64,000 nt of DNA, taken from assembly GCA_965226095.1 (NCBI GenBank), contig OZ245336.1, forward strand, positions 1 to 64,000. Direction: 5' to 3'. A program made the translations under genes and the position numbers. Under the pieces are notes generated by a model. That model did not search any database and was not told the DNA's origin. It saw only the letters and a list, made by a program, of their open reading frames with translations. Every line of letters starts with the position of its first letter. Position 1 is the stretch's first letter. Below are positions 33,838 to 41,791 of the stretch, one piece after another. This stretch comes from JANQSP01 sp965226095. GTDB taxonomy: Bacteria > Bdellovibrionota > Bdellovibrionia > Bdellovibrionales > UBA1609.

Positions 33838-34740
33838 ATGGATATACAAAAAAATATTAATTTAAAAAAATTCAGTAGCTGGAAAACAGGTGGTTCGGCT
33901 GATTTCTTTTGTCAACCTTCCTCATTAGAAGAAATATTTTTTAGCTTAAAGTGGGCAAAAGAAAAAAACCTTCCTCTTACTATTCTCAGCGGCGGTACAA
34001 ATGTTCTCATTAGTGATCAAGGTATAGAAGGATTAGTTATTGCTATGCAAAAACTAAATACTCTCACCAACTCTGTAAAAAATGATCGATTACATATCAC
34101 TGCCCAAGTCGGCGTACCTAAAGCTAAACTCATGCAGATTTTTTTAAAACATAAACTGTCGCCAGCTCTATTCCTCTGCGGCCTACCGGGAGATGTAGGC
34201 GGCGGCGTAGTGATGAACGCCGGTATTAGCGCAAAAGATATTGTGCCTAGAGAATTTGGAGAAATAGTGGATCAAATAAAAGTGATTCAAAACAATCAGT
34301 TGGTTTGTATAAATAAAAAAGATTTAATATTTAAGTACCGCTTTTCAGATGGTTGGATGGAGGGGAAACAAAATATTATTTATGAAGCGGCACTCAGTTG
34401 GCCAATGGAGCCTGTACCTCAAATTATGGAACAAATACGTGACATGGCTCTTAAACGCAGTCAAAGTCAGCCATTACAGTCCGCCAGCTGTGGGTCTGTT
34501 TTTAAAAATCCTTTAAATACTTCAGCAGGATTTCTGATTGATCAATGCCAATTAAAAGGACACACAATTGGAAAAGCCTGTGTATCCGAAAAACATGCCA
34601 ACTTTATTGTGAATCAAGGGGGTGCAACCGCACAGGATATTCATCAATTGATCCTCTTTATTCAGGAAAAAGTAAAAAAACAACATAATATTCTATTACA
34701 AACAGAAGTAAAATATCTGGGACGATGGAATCACTTTTAA
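33838..34740 (+). CDS. murB: UDP-N-acetylmuramate dehydrogenase
   Basis: MurB reduces UDP-GlcNAc-enolpyruvate to UDP-MurNAc with NADPH and FAD. The flavin-binding motif ILSGGTNVLISDQGIEGLVI is present, as is GLPGDVGGGVVMNAGI. The catalytic Ser sits in SCGSVFKNP near residue 223. A length of 300 residues with no extra loop fits the shorter type II enzyme. It is 15 bases downstream of murC, and the pair is commonly adjacent in the dcw clusters of several phyla. Confidence 0.97.
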   Translation: MDIQKNINLKKFSSWKTGGSADFFCQPSSLEEIFFSLKWAKEKNLPLTILSGGTNVLISDQGIEGLVIAMQKLNTLTNSVKNDRLHITAQVGVPKAKLMQIFLKHKLSPALFLCGLPGDVGGGVVMNAGISAKDIVPREFGEIVDQIKVIQNNQLVCINKKDLIFKYRFSDGWMEGKQNIIYEAALSWPMEPVPQIMEQIRDMALKRSQSQPLQSASCGSVFKNPLNTSAGFLIDQCQLKGHTIGKACVSEKHANFIVNQGGATAQDIHQLILFIQEKVKKQHNILLQTEVKYLGRWNHF

Positions 34741-34780
34741 TTATCTTAAAAAAGCAGTATAAGAAGTAAGGAGGAGCAAT

Positions 34781-35323
34781 ATGCCACAAAAGAAACCTCT
34801 TGTATCTATTATTATGGGAAGTGATTCAGATTGGCCGGTGATGAAAAAAGCCAGCGATATTTTACAGGAATTTAAAATTGCCCACGAAGTAAAAGTGGTG
34901 TCTGCTCATCGTACTGCACAAGCTATGCAAGACTATGCTTTGAAAGTTCAATCCAGAGGAATAAAAGTGATTATTGCCGGTGCCGCCGGTGCCGCACATC
35001 TACCGGGCATGGTGGCTTCACTCACTACTCTGCCAGTCATTGGTGTCCCTGTGATGAGTAAACAATTAAAAGGATTGGATTCTTTGCTTTCCATTGCTCA
35101 AATGCCAAGAGGTATACCCGTCGCTACAGTAGCTGTGGATAATGCACATAACGCCGCATTGTTAGCAACACGTATACTGGCAATCTCCCAACCAGCACTC
35201 ACTAAAAAACTAATCAATAATATAAAGCAACAACAACAAAAAACCAGACAAGCTCAAAAAAATATTCAACAGTTCCAAAAAAAAAGTAAGAAAAAAATCT
35301 TCACTAAGACGAAAAAAATATGA
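34781..35323 (+). CDS. purE: 5-(carboxyamino)imidazole ribonucleotide mutase
   Basis: PurE moves the carboxyl group of N5-CAIR to C4 in purine synthesis. MGSDSDWPVM, VVSAHRTAQAM, and AGAAGAAHLPGMVASLT identify a class I enzyme, which usually needs PurK. No purK gene is adjacent. The ATG follows AGGAGG. The last 25 residues are Lys/Gln-rich, extending the normal length of about 160. Its stop (35323) overlaps the namZ ATG by four bases (ATGA), so the genes are translationally coupled. Confidence 0.97.
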   Translation: MPQKKPLVSIIMGSDSDWPVMKKASDILQEFKIAHEVKVVSAHRTAQAMQDYALKVQSRGIKVIIAGAAGAAHLPGMVASLTTLPVIGVPVMSKQLKGLDSLLSIAQMPRGIPVATVAVDNAHNAALLATRILAISQPALTKKLINNIKQQQQKTRQAQKNIQQFQKKSKKKIFTKTKKI

Positions 35324-36546
35324 TTGAACTGGGTATTGAAGTTTTTATTCGAGAAAAAAAGTTTAAACAGTTACAAAATCGTAGAGTAGGTTTTTTGGGG
35401 CATAATGCCTCTGTAAACAAAAACCTGGAAAACTCTTTAAGTCTTATTCAACAACACACAAACCTCACAGTAACTTGCGCTATTGGACCTCAACATGGAT
35501 TTCAGGGAGTGGAACAAGCTAATATGATCACAACAGAAGACACAAAGATTCCTTTTTCACAAGGCTCAGCTATTAAAAATAAAAATGTTAAATCTCTTCC
35601 TCTATTTAGTTTGTATTCCGAAAAAAACAGAAGATTAAGTATGGAAATGCTTTCACAGTTTGATGTATTACTGGTGGATTTACAAGATGTAGGTTGTCGG
35701 GTTTACACCTACTTAACTACATTGCTTTATATACTGGAAGATTGTGAAAAACACCAAAAAGAAGTGTGGATTTTGGATAGACCTAATCCCGCCGGCAGAA
35801 CAGTGGAAGGTTCCATTTTAAATGAAAATTATTATAGTTTTGTGGGAACAGCTCCTGTACCCATTCGACATGGAATGACTTTAGGAGAATTAGCTTTATG
35901 GTATTATTCCATTAAAAAATTAAATGTCAGTTTAAAAGTTATACAAATGAATAATTATCAACCAACAAAACAACCCTGGCCAAAAGAGCTGACATGGATA
36001 TTACCCAGCCCCAACATGACAGATGAAGAATGTGCCCGCTGTTACAGCGGCACAGTTTTATTGGAAGGAACAAAAGTATCAGAAGCCCGTGGCACCATTT
36101 TTCCACTAAAAGCTTTTGGTTTTCCAGGTATGCAAGCTGAAACCATTTTAAAACTTATGCAAAAAATTGCGCCTCAATGGTTAAAAGGTTGTATTTTACG
36201 ATCAGAGTTTTTTAAACCGGTGTTCGATAAATTTCAAAATCAAAACTGCTCAGCCATTCGAATTTATGCGGATAAAACTTTTTATAACGAAAAAATCTTT
36301 CGAGCTTATAGGTTAGTGAGTTTATTTTTAAAATGTTTAAAAAAAATTCATCCGAATTTTGAATTATTCAAACCTCCACCCTATGAATATGAGTATGAAA
36401 AAATGCCATTGGATATTTTATCCGGCGACGATTTTTTACGATTATGGATAGAGAATTCACAATCTTCAGTGAATGACTTGGAACAAAAACTTTCCACTGA
36501 CGAAAAACTCTGGCTGAACGAAAGAAAAAACTTTTTACTCTATTAA
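35320..36546 (+). CDS. namZ: NamZ-like exo-beta-N-acetylmuramidase (DUF1343)
   Basis: DUF1343 proteins such as B. subtilis NamZ remove terminal N-acetylmuramic acid from peptidoglycan fragments. The 408 residues carry GPQHGFQGVEQANM, LVDLQDVGCRVYTYLTTLL, DRPNPAGRTVEGS, PIRHGMTLGELALWYY and SPNMT, all family blocks. NamZ of other bacteria is secreted, but this protein begins MIELGIEVFIREKKF without a signal peptide. It may act on internal muropeptides during recycling, though this is inference. The ATG overlaps the purE stop (ATGA). Placement after murC-murB-purE suggests a cell-wall role. Confidence 0.88.
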   Translation: MIELGIEVFIREKKFKQLQNRRVGFLGHNASVNKNLENSLSLIQQHTNLTVTCAIGPQHGFQGVEQANMITTEDTKIPFSQGSAIKNKNVKSLPLFSLYSEKNRRLSMEMLSQFDVLLVDLQDVGCRVYTYLTTLLYILEDCEKHQKEVWILDRPNPAGRTVEGSILNENYYSFVGTAPVPIRHGMTLGELALWYYSIKKLNVSLKVIQMNNYQPTKQPWPKELTWILPSPNMTDEECARCYSGTVLLEGTKVSEARGTIFPLKAFGFPGMQAETILKLMQKIAPQWLKGCILRSEFFKPVFDKFQNQNCSAIRIYADKTFYNEKIFRAYRLVSLFLKCLKKIHPNFELFKPPPYEYEYEKMPLDILSGDDFLRLWIENSQSSVNDLEQKLSTDEKLWLNERKNFLLY

Positions 36547-36568
36547 GATGTTTGTCATGCCTATATAA

Positions 36569-36593
36569 CTGAAAGCTCTCTAAGAGCTTTCAG
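36569..36593. repeat. Palindrome CTGAAAGCT...AGCTTTCAG between convergent genes
   Basis: This is identical to the element inside the HNH gene (2256-2280). It separates the namZ and ftsZ stops. It could act as a bidirectional terminator by position, although no T run follows. Confidence 0.75.
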
Positions 36594-36595
36594 TA

Positions 36596-37969
36596 CTAAA
36601 GGGTTTTGTCTGGCTTTTTAAATAAACCGGTAAAAAATACCTTCTTAGTTTCTTTTTTGACACCTTTTTTAAACGGCAATTCATTAGGATCCATCAACTT
36701 GGATTTTTGTAGATCGTTTTTTTGAGACCTTTCCTGAATAATCATACTTAATTGCTCTGGCTCAGCTAATTGTTTTCTTTCACCAACACCTTGTACTTGC
36801 TGTTCCCTATACGCTCTTGCTTTCTCCAGTAAAATATCCCTTGGTAATTTATTCTGTTTTTTATCCTTCTGCTGATCAGACATATTCGATGAATGTGTTG
36901 TTGTATTCACTACCTGCTCTACAACTTTTTTAGAAGCCATTCTCCTTGAATCATTATTCGTTCTCAAAGAAGTCTTTGTTCGTTCCCTGTTTAGAGAATG
37001 TGTTTTTTCTTCAAACCCTGTGGCAATAACAGTAACTTTAATTTTATGTGAAGATTCTGTTGAATCTACAATTGCACCAAAAATAATCTCTGCATCAGGA
37101 TGAGCCTCAGCAGTAATGAATTCCGCTACTTGATTCACTTCCTGTAAAGATAAATCCGGACCACCTGTAATATTAATAATTAAACCAGAAGCCCCGTGAA
37201 AGGAATTGTCCTCCAGCAAAGGAGATGCCACTGCTTGTTGCCCGGCTTCCATTGCTCTGTTTTCCCCTTCTGCCTCTCCAACACCGATTAAAGCCAAACC
37301 TTTTTCTGCCATCACTGTTTTCACATCAGCAAAATCCAGGTTAATCAAACCTTTCTCATTGATGAGATCCACAACACCTTTAACCGCTCTTAGTAATACT
37401 CTATCTACTTGCTTAAAAGCCTCTACTAAAGAAGTATATTCATCTGCTATCTTTAACAATTTTTGATTGGGAATAATAATCAATGTATCCACATTCTCTT
37501 TTAAAAATTGAATACCCGTATCCGCATGACGAGCCCGTCTCTGTCCTTCAAAAAAGAACGGACGCGTGACCACACCAACCACCAAAGCTCCTTGTTGCTT
37601 GGCAATTCTTGCAATGACACCAGCCGCTCCTGTACCTGTGCCACCTCCCATGCCAACAGTGATAAAAACCATGTCAGCACCTTGTAAGGTATTAAGTATT
37701 TCGTCGCAAGATTCAATAGCCGCTTGTCGACCAATTTCCGGATTGGCTCCAGCACCCAATCCTTTAGTGAGTTCAGCTCCCAACTGAATTCTATCATCCA
37801 AATCTTCATGCTCTTCCAGTGCCTGCACATCTGTATTGGCTACAATAAATTCCACACCACTTAAACCAGCTTGATACATGGTTTTAATAGCATTGCCGCC
37901 GCCACCACCTACACCAACTACTTTAATACAAGCCCGAGATTTTAAATTGTCTTCTTCCAATTGAAACAT
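36596..37969 (-). CDS. ftsZ: Cell division protein FtsZ
   Basis: Tubulin-like GTPase that forms the Z ring. The 457 residues have VGVGGGGGNAIKTM, the GTP-binding GMGGGTGTGAAGVIARIA and the NLDFADVKTVM T7 loop. The globular core ends near residue 320, then comes a long variable linker (about 325-440) rich in Lys, Gln and Ser. The last residues (DPNELPFKKG through GLFKKPDKTL) do not match the usual DIPxFLRR-type binding tail closely, so the FtsA-binding end is divergent or moved. It is the last gene of ddl-ftsQ-ftsA-ftsZ. Confidence 0.98.
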   Translation of the reverse strand: MFQLEEDNLKSRACIKVVGVGGGGGNAIKTMYQAGLSGVEFIVANTDVQALEEHEDLDDRIQLGAELTKGLGAGANPEIGRQAAIESCDEILNTLQGADMVFITVGMGGGTGTGAAGVIARIAKQQGALVVGVVTRPFFFEGQRRARHADTGIQFLKENVDTLIIIPNQKLLKIADEYTSLVEAFKQVDRVLLRAVKGVVDLINEKGLINLDFADVKTVMAEKGLALIGVGEAEGENRAMEAGQQAVASPLLEDNSFHGASGLIINITGGPDLSLQEVNQVAEFITAEAHPDAEIIFGAIVDSTESSHKIKVTVIATGFEEKTHSLNRERTKTSLRTNNDSRRMASKKVVEQVVNTTTHSSNMSDQQKDKKQNKLPRDILLEKARAYREQQVQGVGERKQLAEPEQLSMIIQERSQKNDLQKSKLMDPNELPFKKGVKKETKKVFFTGLFKKPDKTL

Positions 37970-38000
37970 TTTTCACTACTCCCTTAGTTACAAACGAAAA

Positions 38001-39227
38001 TCAAGGTAACAGATCCTGCACCCATCTTTTTATTTTGAATACTTTTCCTTCCAAATGATCGGATCGATAATCAATAGACTGTTCTTGCTGTACATACTCC
38101 AAGACACCTAAAGCGGTTGCCAGTTCACTTCGATGACTCATTTGATCCGTATCGGAATACTGAAGCAATTGAGCTTTTTTAATAGGTATATCCACTATAA
38201 ACTTCCCTGTCTCACTTAAACCTTCCAAAAAAGACCCCCCACCAGTGAGTACAATACCTCCTCTTAAGCGATCAAAATATTTTAAAGATTCCAATCGCTG
38301 ACGAACTTTTTGAAATAATATTTCTGATTGCACTGTCATCACTTCATCTATTTCTTTCATATCAACAGTGAGGTCAGAACTATCAGAGGATTCTTCCCAC
38401 TCCATATCTCCTTTGTTCCATTCCTCTTTTGAAAAACTTTTGCCATATTGTAATTTAATACTCTCCGCTTGATCTCTAGGTACTTTCAACTTCATCATTA
38501 AATCGTGCGTGAAATCCTCACCACCTATAGACAAAGAACCGATGTACTGAATACGGTTATCCATCACCACTGTTAAAGCCGTTTGATCCTGACCAATATC
38601 CATCACACAGGTACCAGATTGTTTTTCATCCTCACTAAGCACTGCCAAACTGACCGCCAGGGGTTGGAGTACTAAGCCTCTGGCAGAATGACCGGCATAA
38701 CGCAAACATTGAAGTACATTTTGTACACCACTTTCCGGAAGTGAGATCATTAACACATTTGTTTCTAATCGCAGACCAGACAAACCCAAGGGGTTAAACA
38801 CAGGATCTTCTCCATCCACAGTAAAACTATTAGGCAATACATGGAGCAAACGATGACCGGATGGTAGTGGTACGGCCTTCGCTGTTTCCACTGCTTTATT
38901 AACATCTTCTGTTGTCACCTGATGAGAAGGAATAATAGACATTCCTTGTGAAGAAAATATATTATAATCTCCATTAATTCCCAAAAATAACTGTGTGATT
39001 TGAAGACCTGCTGTAACTTCTGCTTCTTCACAAGCTTGACGAATAGCCTCAGAGGTTTCTTTCATATTCACAATACGACCTTTATGAAGTCCTCTGTGAA
39101 GAATTTTTGAGGTACCAACAATCTCCATTCCATTGGATGATAAAACACCAATGACTAACTTAACACTGCCAGTCCCTAAATCCAGACCGGCCATGACTTT
39201 TCTATCTTCTATATTAAAGCGTCCCAT
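38001..39227 (-). CDS. ftsA: Cell division protein FtsA
   Basis: Actin-like ATPase (408 residues) that anchors FtsZ to the membrane. It has MAGLDLGTGSVKLVIG, the CVMDIGQDQTALTVV phosphate region, QYIGSLSIGGEDFTHDL and IVLTGGGSFLEGL. The C-terminal KVFKIKRWVQDLLP is the amphipathic membrane-targeting helix. An acidic insert (MEWEESSDSSDLTVDMKEI) lies near residue 280. It sits 31 bases upstream of ftsZ in the same operon. Confidence 0.96.
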   Translation of the reverse strand: MGRFNIEDRKVMAGLDLGTGSVKLVIGVLSSNGMEIVGTSKILHRGLHKGRIVNMKETSEAIRQACEEAEVTAGLQITQLFLGINGDYNIFSSQGMSIIPSHQVTTEDVNKAVETAKAVPLPSGHRLLHVLPNSFTVDGEDPVFNPLGLSGLRLETNVLMISLPESGVQNVLQCLRYAGHSARGLVLQPLAVSLAVLSEDEKQSGTCVMDIGQDQTALTVVMDNRIQYIGSLSIGGEDFTHDLMMKLKVPRDQAESIKLQYGKSFSKEEWNKGDMEWEESSDSSDLTVDMKEIDEVMTVQSEILFQKVRQRLESLKYFDRLRGGIVLTGGGSFLEGLSETGKFIVDIPIKKAQLLQYSDTDQMSHRSELATALGVLEYVQQEQSIDYRSDHLEGKVFKIKRWVQDLLP

Positions 39228-39262
39228 TAAAAAATCCTATTTTAATTGCCTTAAACTTAAGG

Positions 39263-40009
39263 TTAGATGGCCTTGCTCGTACTCACAACAATTTTTTGAG
39301 AGAATCGCGCATCAATAACGCGCCATTTAATACTTTGCTGATTCAAGTAGTGTAAAACACTCTCAATTCTTTTGGTTCTTAATTTTTTAGGATCCTGTCC
39401 TACCTTAACAGGCTTGCCACTACTGGATAAAATAAATGCAAAGCTATTTTCATCTGAAATATAGCTGATTTCTGATACATTATCTCGACTAAACAAACCA
39501 CTTTGAGGCAATAATAAGATAAATTGAATAGCCAGTTTTCGTAACTTTTCCTGATCAAAAAAGACCCTACCTCTTAAAATCGGCAAGTCAGGAGCTTGTT
39601 TCGAAGATAAAGGAGGGAGAAGCTTCCCATCTACAGACAGAGGACGCATTTCACCTTTAGAGTCCAATAAAACCAAAACCGGTTGGCGAGCAGATAACTG
39701 AACAAGAAAACGATCCGGAAGTAGTCTTAAAATTTTTACTGATCCAATATAGGGTTCAGACTGAATAACATGACTTAATTCATCCAGATCTATTCTCCAC
39801 ATTTTTTTTCCTATAAATGGTTTTAACTTTTTTTGGATAACCGCATGAATCTCTTCTTCTGGTTTTTCCCAAGCTGGCTGAGAACTTAATTGCACTTGAA
39901 AATCTCTTAGAACCAACCATGTATTAAAAATATAATGCAATAGTAAACTGAGAGATAAGAGAACTATTATTAGTAAAGTAAGATATTTTACTTTAGCAAA
40001 GACCGGCAT
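39263..40009 (-). CDS. ftsQ: Cell division protein FtsQ
   Basis: Bitopic divisome protein of about 248 residues. After a short cytoplasmic N-terminus comes a membrane helix (LTLLIIVLLSLSLLLHYIF), followed by a POTRA domain (QVQLSSQPAWEKPEEEIHAV, VIQSEPYIGSVKILRLLPDR) and the beta domain (VLLDSKGEMRPLSVDGKLLP). The frame is open further upstream to 40069, but that would bury 20 residues inside ddl. ATG 40009 (MPVFAKVKYLT) overlaps the ddl stop by 17 bases and gives the usual size. It lies between ddl and ftsA, the canonical position. Confidence 0.9.
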   Translation of the reverse strand: MPVFAKVKYLTLLIIVLLSLSLLLHYIFNTWLVLRDFQVQLSSQPAWEKPEEEIHAVIQKKLKPFIGKKMWRIDLDELSHVIQSEPYIGSVKILRLLPDRFLVQLSARQPVLVLLDSKGEMRPLSVDGKLLPPLSSKQAPDLPILRGRVFFDQEKLRKLAIQFILLLPQSGLFSRDNVSEISYISDENSFAFILSSSGKPVKVGQDPKKLRTKRIESVLHYLNQQSIKWRVIDARFSQKIVVSTSKAI

Positions 40010-40931
40010 AATCCAATGTTGCTCCTTGTACAATTTGTTGAATAAGATTGATAAAATCAATTCCATCATACTTGGCAGATTTAGGAAGCAAGGAAAGTTC
40101 CGTCAAACCGGGTAAAGTATTCACTTCCAATAATAAAGGAGTTTCATTATTTTGCACAATGAAATCCGCCCGGCAGTAGCTTCTGATATTCAATAATTGT
40201 TGTGCTGAAAAAGTAATTTCCTTACATTGCTCAATCACTGATTGTGAGAGATTGGCAGGTAAAATATACTCTGTTGCGCCGGAAGTGTATTTATTTTCAT
40301 AATTGTAAAAACCGGTTTTAGGACGAATCTCAACAGGGCTAAGAACTTTTCCATTCAAAAAAGAACAAGCCAACTCCATTCCCTCTATGTACTCTTCAAC
40401 AATGACCTGCGTATCATACTTCTTGGCTTTTTGCAGAGCTGGAACAAGATCTGCTGACTGATGACAAATACTGACACCAATAGAAGAACCTTCTCTGCCA
40501 GGCTTGATAACCACTGGTAAAGAAATGTCTTTTTCCTCCACATTAGATGTTCCTTCCAAATTGAGAATTTGATATTTAGGAGTGGGTAAAGCACATCGAT
40601 GGATATAATTTTTAAAAAAACATTTATCCATACATACAGCACTGGCCATCACACCACTTCCTGTATAAGGAATCTTTAAATATTCACAGAGAGCTTGAAC
40701 CAAACCATCTTCCGCATATTTTCCATGAAGTGCTAAAAAAGCACAATCCGGTTGAAGCTGTATCAGGGTGATTGCCAGATCTTTGTCCGCAGAAACTATG
40801 GTATAAGATATCTTTAAAGCATCTAAAGCTTTGGCAACAGCCTTACCGGAAATTAAACTAATCTCCCGTTCCGCCCCTAATCCTCCTTGGATTAAAGCCA
40901 CTTTTTTAAAGTTATTATTTTTTACCATCAA
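39993..40931 (-). CDS. ddl: D-alanine--D-alanine ligase
   Basis: ATP-grasp ligase (312 residues) that joins two D-alanines for the peptidoglycan stem peptide. Features are ALIQGGLGAEREISLISG, FLALHGKYAEDGLVQ, YTGSGVMASAVCMDKCFFK, VVIKPGREGSSIGVS and FIVQNNETPLLLEVNTLPGLT. Length is usual for the DdlB type. As the first gene of the minus-strand block it probably has the promoter for ddl-ftsQAZ. The ATG at 40931 (MMVKNNN) or its neighbour three bases later is the start. Confidence 0.96.
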   Translation of the reverse strand: MMVKNNNFKKVALIQGGLGAEREISLISGKAVAKALDALKISYTIVSADKDLAITLIQLQPDCAFLALHGKYAEDGLVQALCEYLKIPYTGSGVMASAVCMDKCFFKNYIHRCALPTPKYQILNLEGTSNVEEKDISLPVVIKPGREGSSIGVSICHQSADLVPALQKAKKYDTQVIVEEYIEGMELACSFLNGKVLSPVEIRPKTGFYNYENKYTSGATEYILPANLSQSVIEQCKEITFSAQQLLNIRSYCRADFIVQNNETPLLLEVNTLPGLTELSLLPKSAKYDGIDFINLIQQIVQGATLDYAGLC

Positions 40932-41110
40932 TTAATTCCTTTAAAAAACTGAAATAACTTCTTAAAAAAGCAGTTTTTTATGAAATAAAACCTTATATAA
41001 AACAAACGAGTATGTAAATTTTTCACACATTGCATATTATTATTTTTTTTTCATAATGAATGTATTATCTTAGTATGGCAAGTTGATATAATAAGTAAAA
41101 GGAGCAAATT

Positions 41111-41728
41111 ATGACAAAGTCGGTTGTTTTACTATTTTCCCTCATTTTTTCCGTTTCTGCATTTGCAGAAAGAGATCATGAGCTGCCGTTGGAGCAATGG
41201 TCTGATGACGATTCAAAAGTCTTTGCGGTACTGGATGAAGATTTAAACAATGAAGACTATAAAGACTATGAAGAAGTGGTTTTTGATAAACAAGGTCGAA
41301 TAATAGAAACTACTAGAGAAACTTATCGACAAAATAGATATGAAGAAGAAAGAGAAGATGATTATTCTTCTTATACACCTCGTCGGGATTCAAGATACAA
41401 TACACACCGTAACCGTGATTCTTATCGCAACCGTGATTCTCGCCGTCACCATGATTCTCGTCGCCAGCATGATTCTCATCGACAGCATGATTCTCGCCGC
41501 CGCCAACATAGAAGAAGACCTCCTGTTGTCGTTGTACCTCCTCCCATTTTTGTCCACCCTCCTCTTGTATCCAACATTTGCAGAAGTGGACCTTTAGGTA
41601 ATGGATATTATTTTTGCTACTTTGTAGACGGTCTTCCACGCGTTGTAGGTAGTAACTGTTCCTGTTATCTTAAAAATGTTTATACAGGAGCAAGAATTTT
41701 CTTCAGAGGTCGAGTATCCACCTGGTAA
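41111..41728 (+). CDS. Secreted Arg/His/Asp/Ser-rich repeat protein
   Basis: This 205-residue protein starts with an AGGAGC site and a signal peptide (MTKSVVLLFSLIFSVSAFA, cleaved before ERDHE). The mature part is acidic up to about residue 85. It then has a strongly basic repeat region (residues 90-137), built from RNRDS, RRHHDS, RRQHDS and HRQHDS units, followed by a proline/valine stretch (RPPVVVVPPPIF). The end has four Cys (NICRSGPLGNGYYFCYF, NCSCYL). The His-rich repeats could bind metals. No family is recognised. Part of its 3' end is copied at 43363. Confidence 0.72.
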   Translation: MTKSVVLLFSLIFSVSAFAERDHELPLEQWSDDDSKVFAVLDEDLNNEDYKDYEEVVFDKQGRIIETTRETYRQNRYEEEREDDYSSYTPRRDSRYNTHRNRDSYRNRDSRRHHDSRRQHDSHRQHDSRRRQHRRRPPVVVVPPPIFVHPPLVSNICRSGPLGNGYYFCYFVDGLPRVVGSNCSCYLKNVYTGARIFFRGRVSTW

Positions 41729-41791
41729 AAATACTAAGTTAAGACTAAATATTATTATTCAAATGAATATCCTATAGATTCAATGAGGGAT

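Noticed and set aside
39993..40069. Longer FtsQ starting at 40069
   Set aside because: The extra residues would lie inside ddl, and ATG 40009 gives the normal FtsQ N-terminus.
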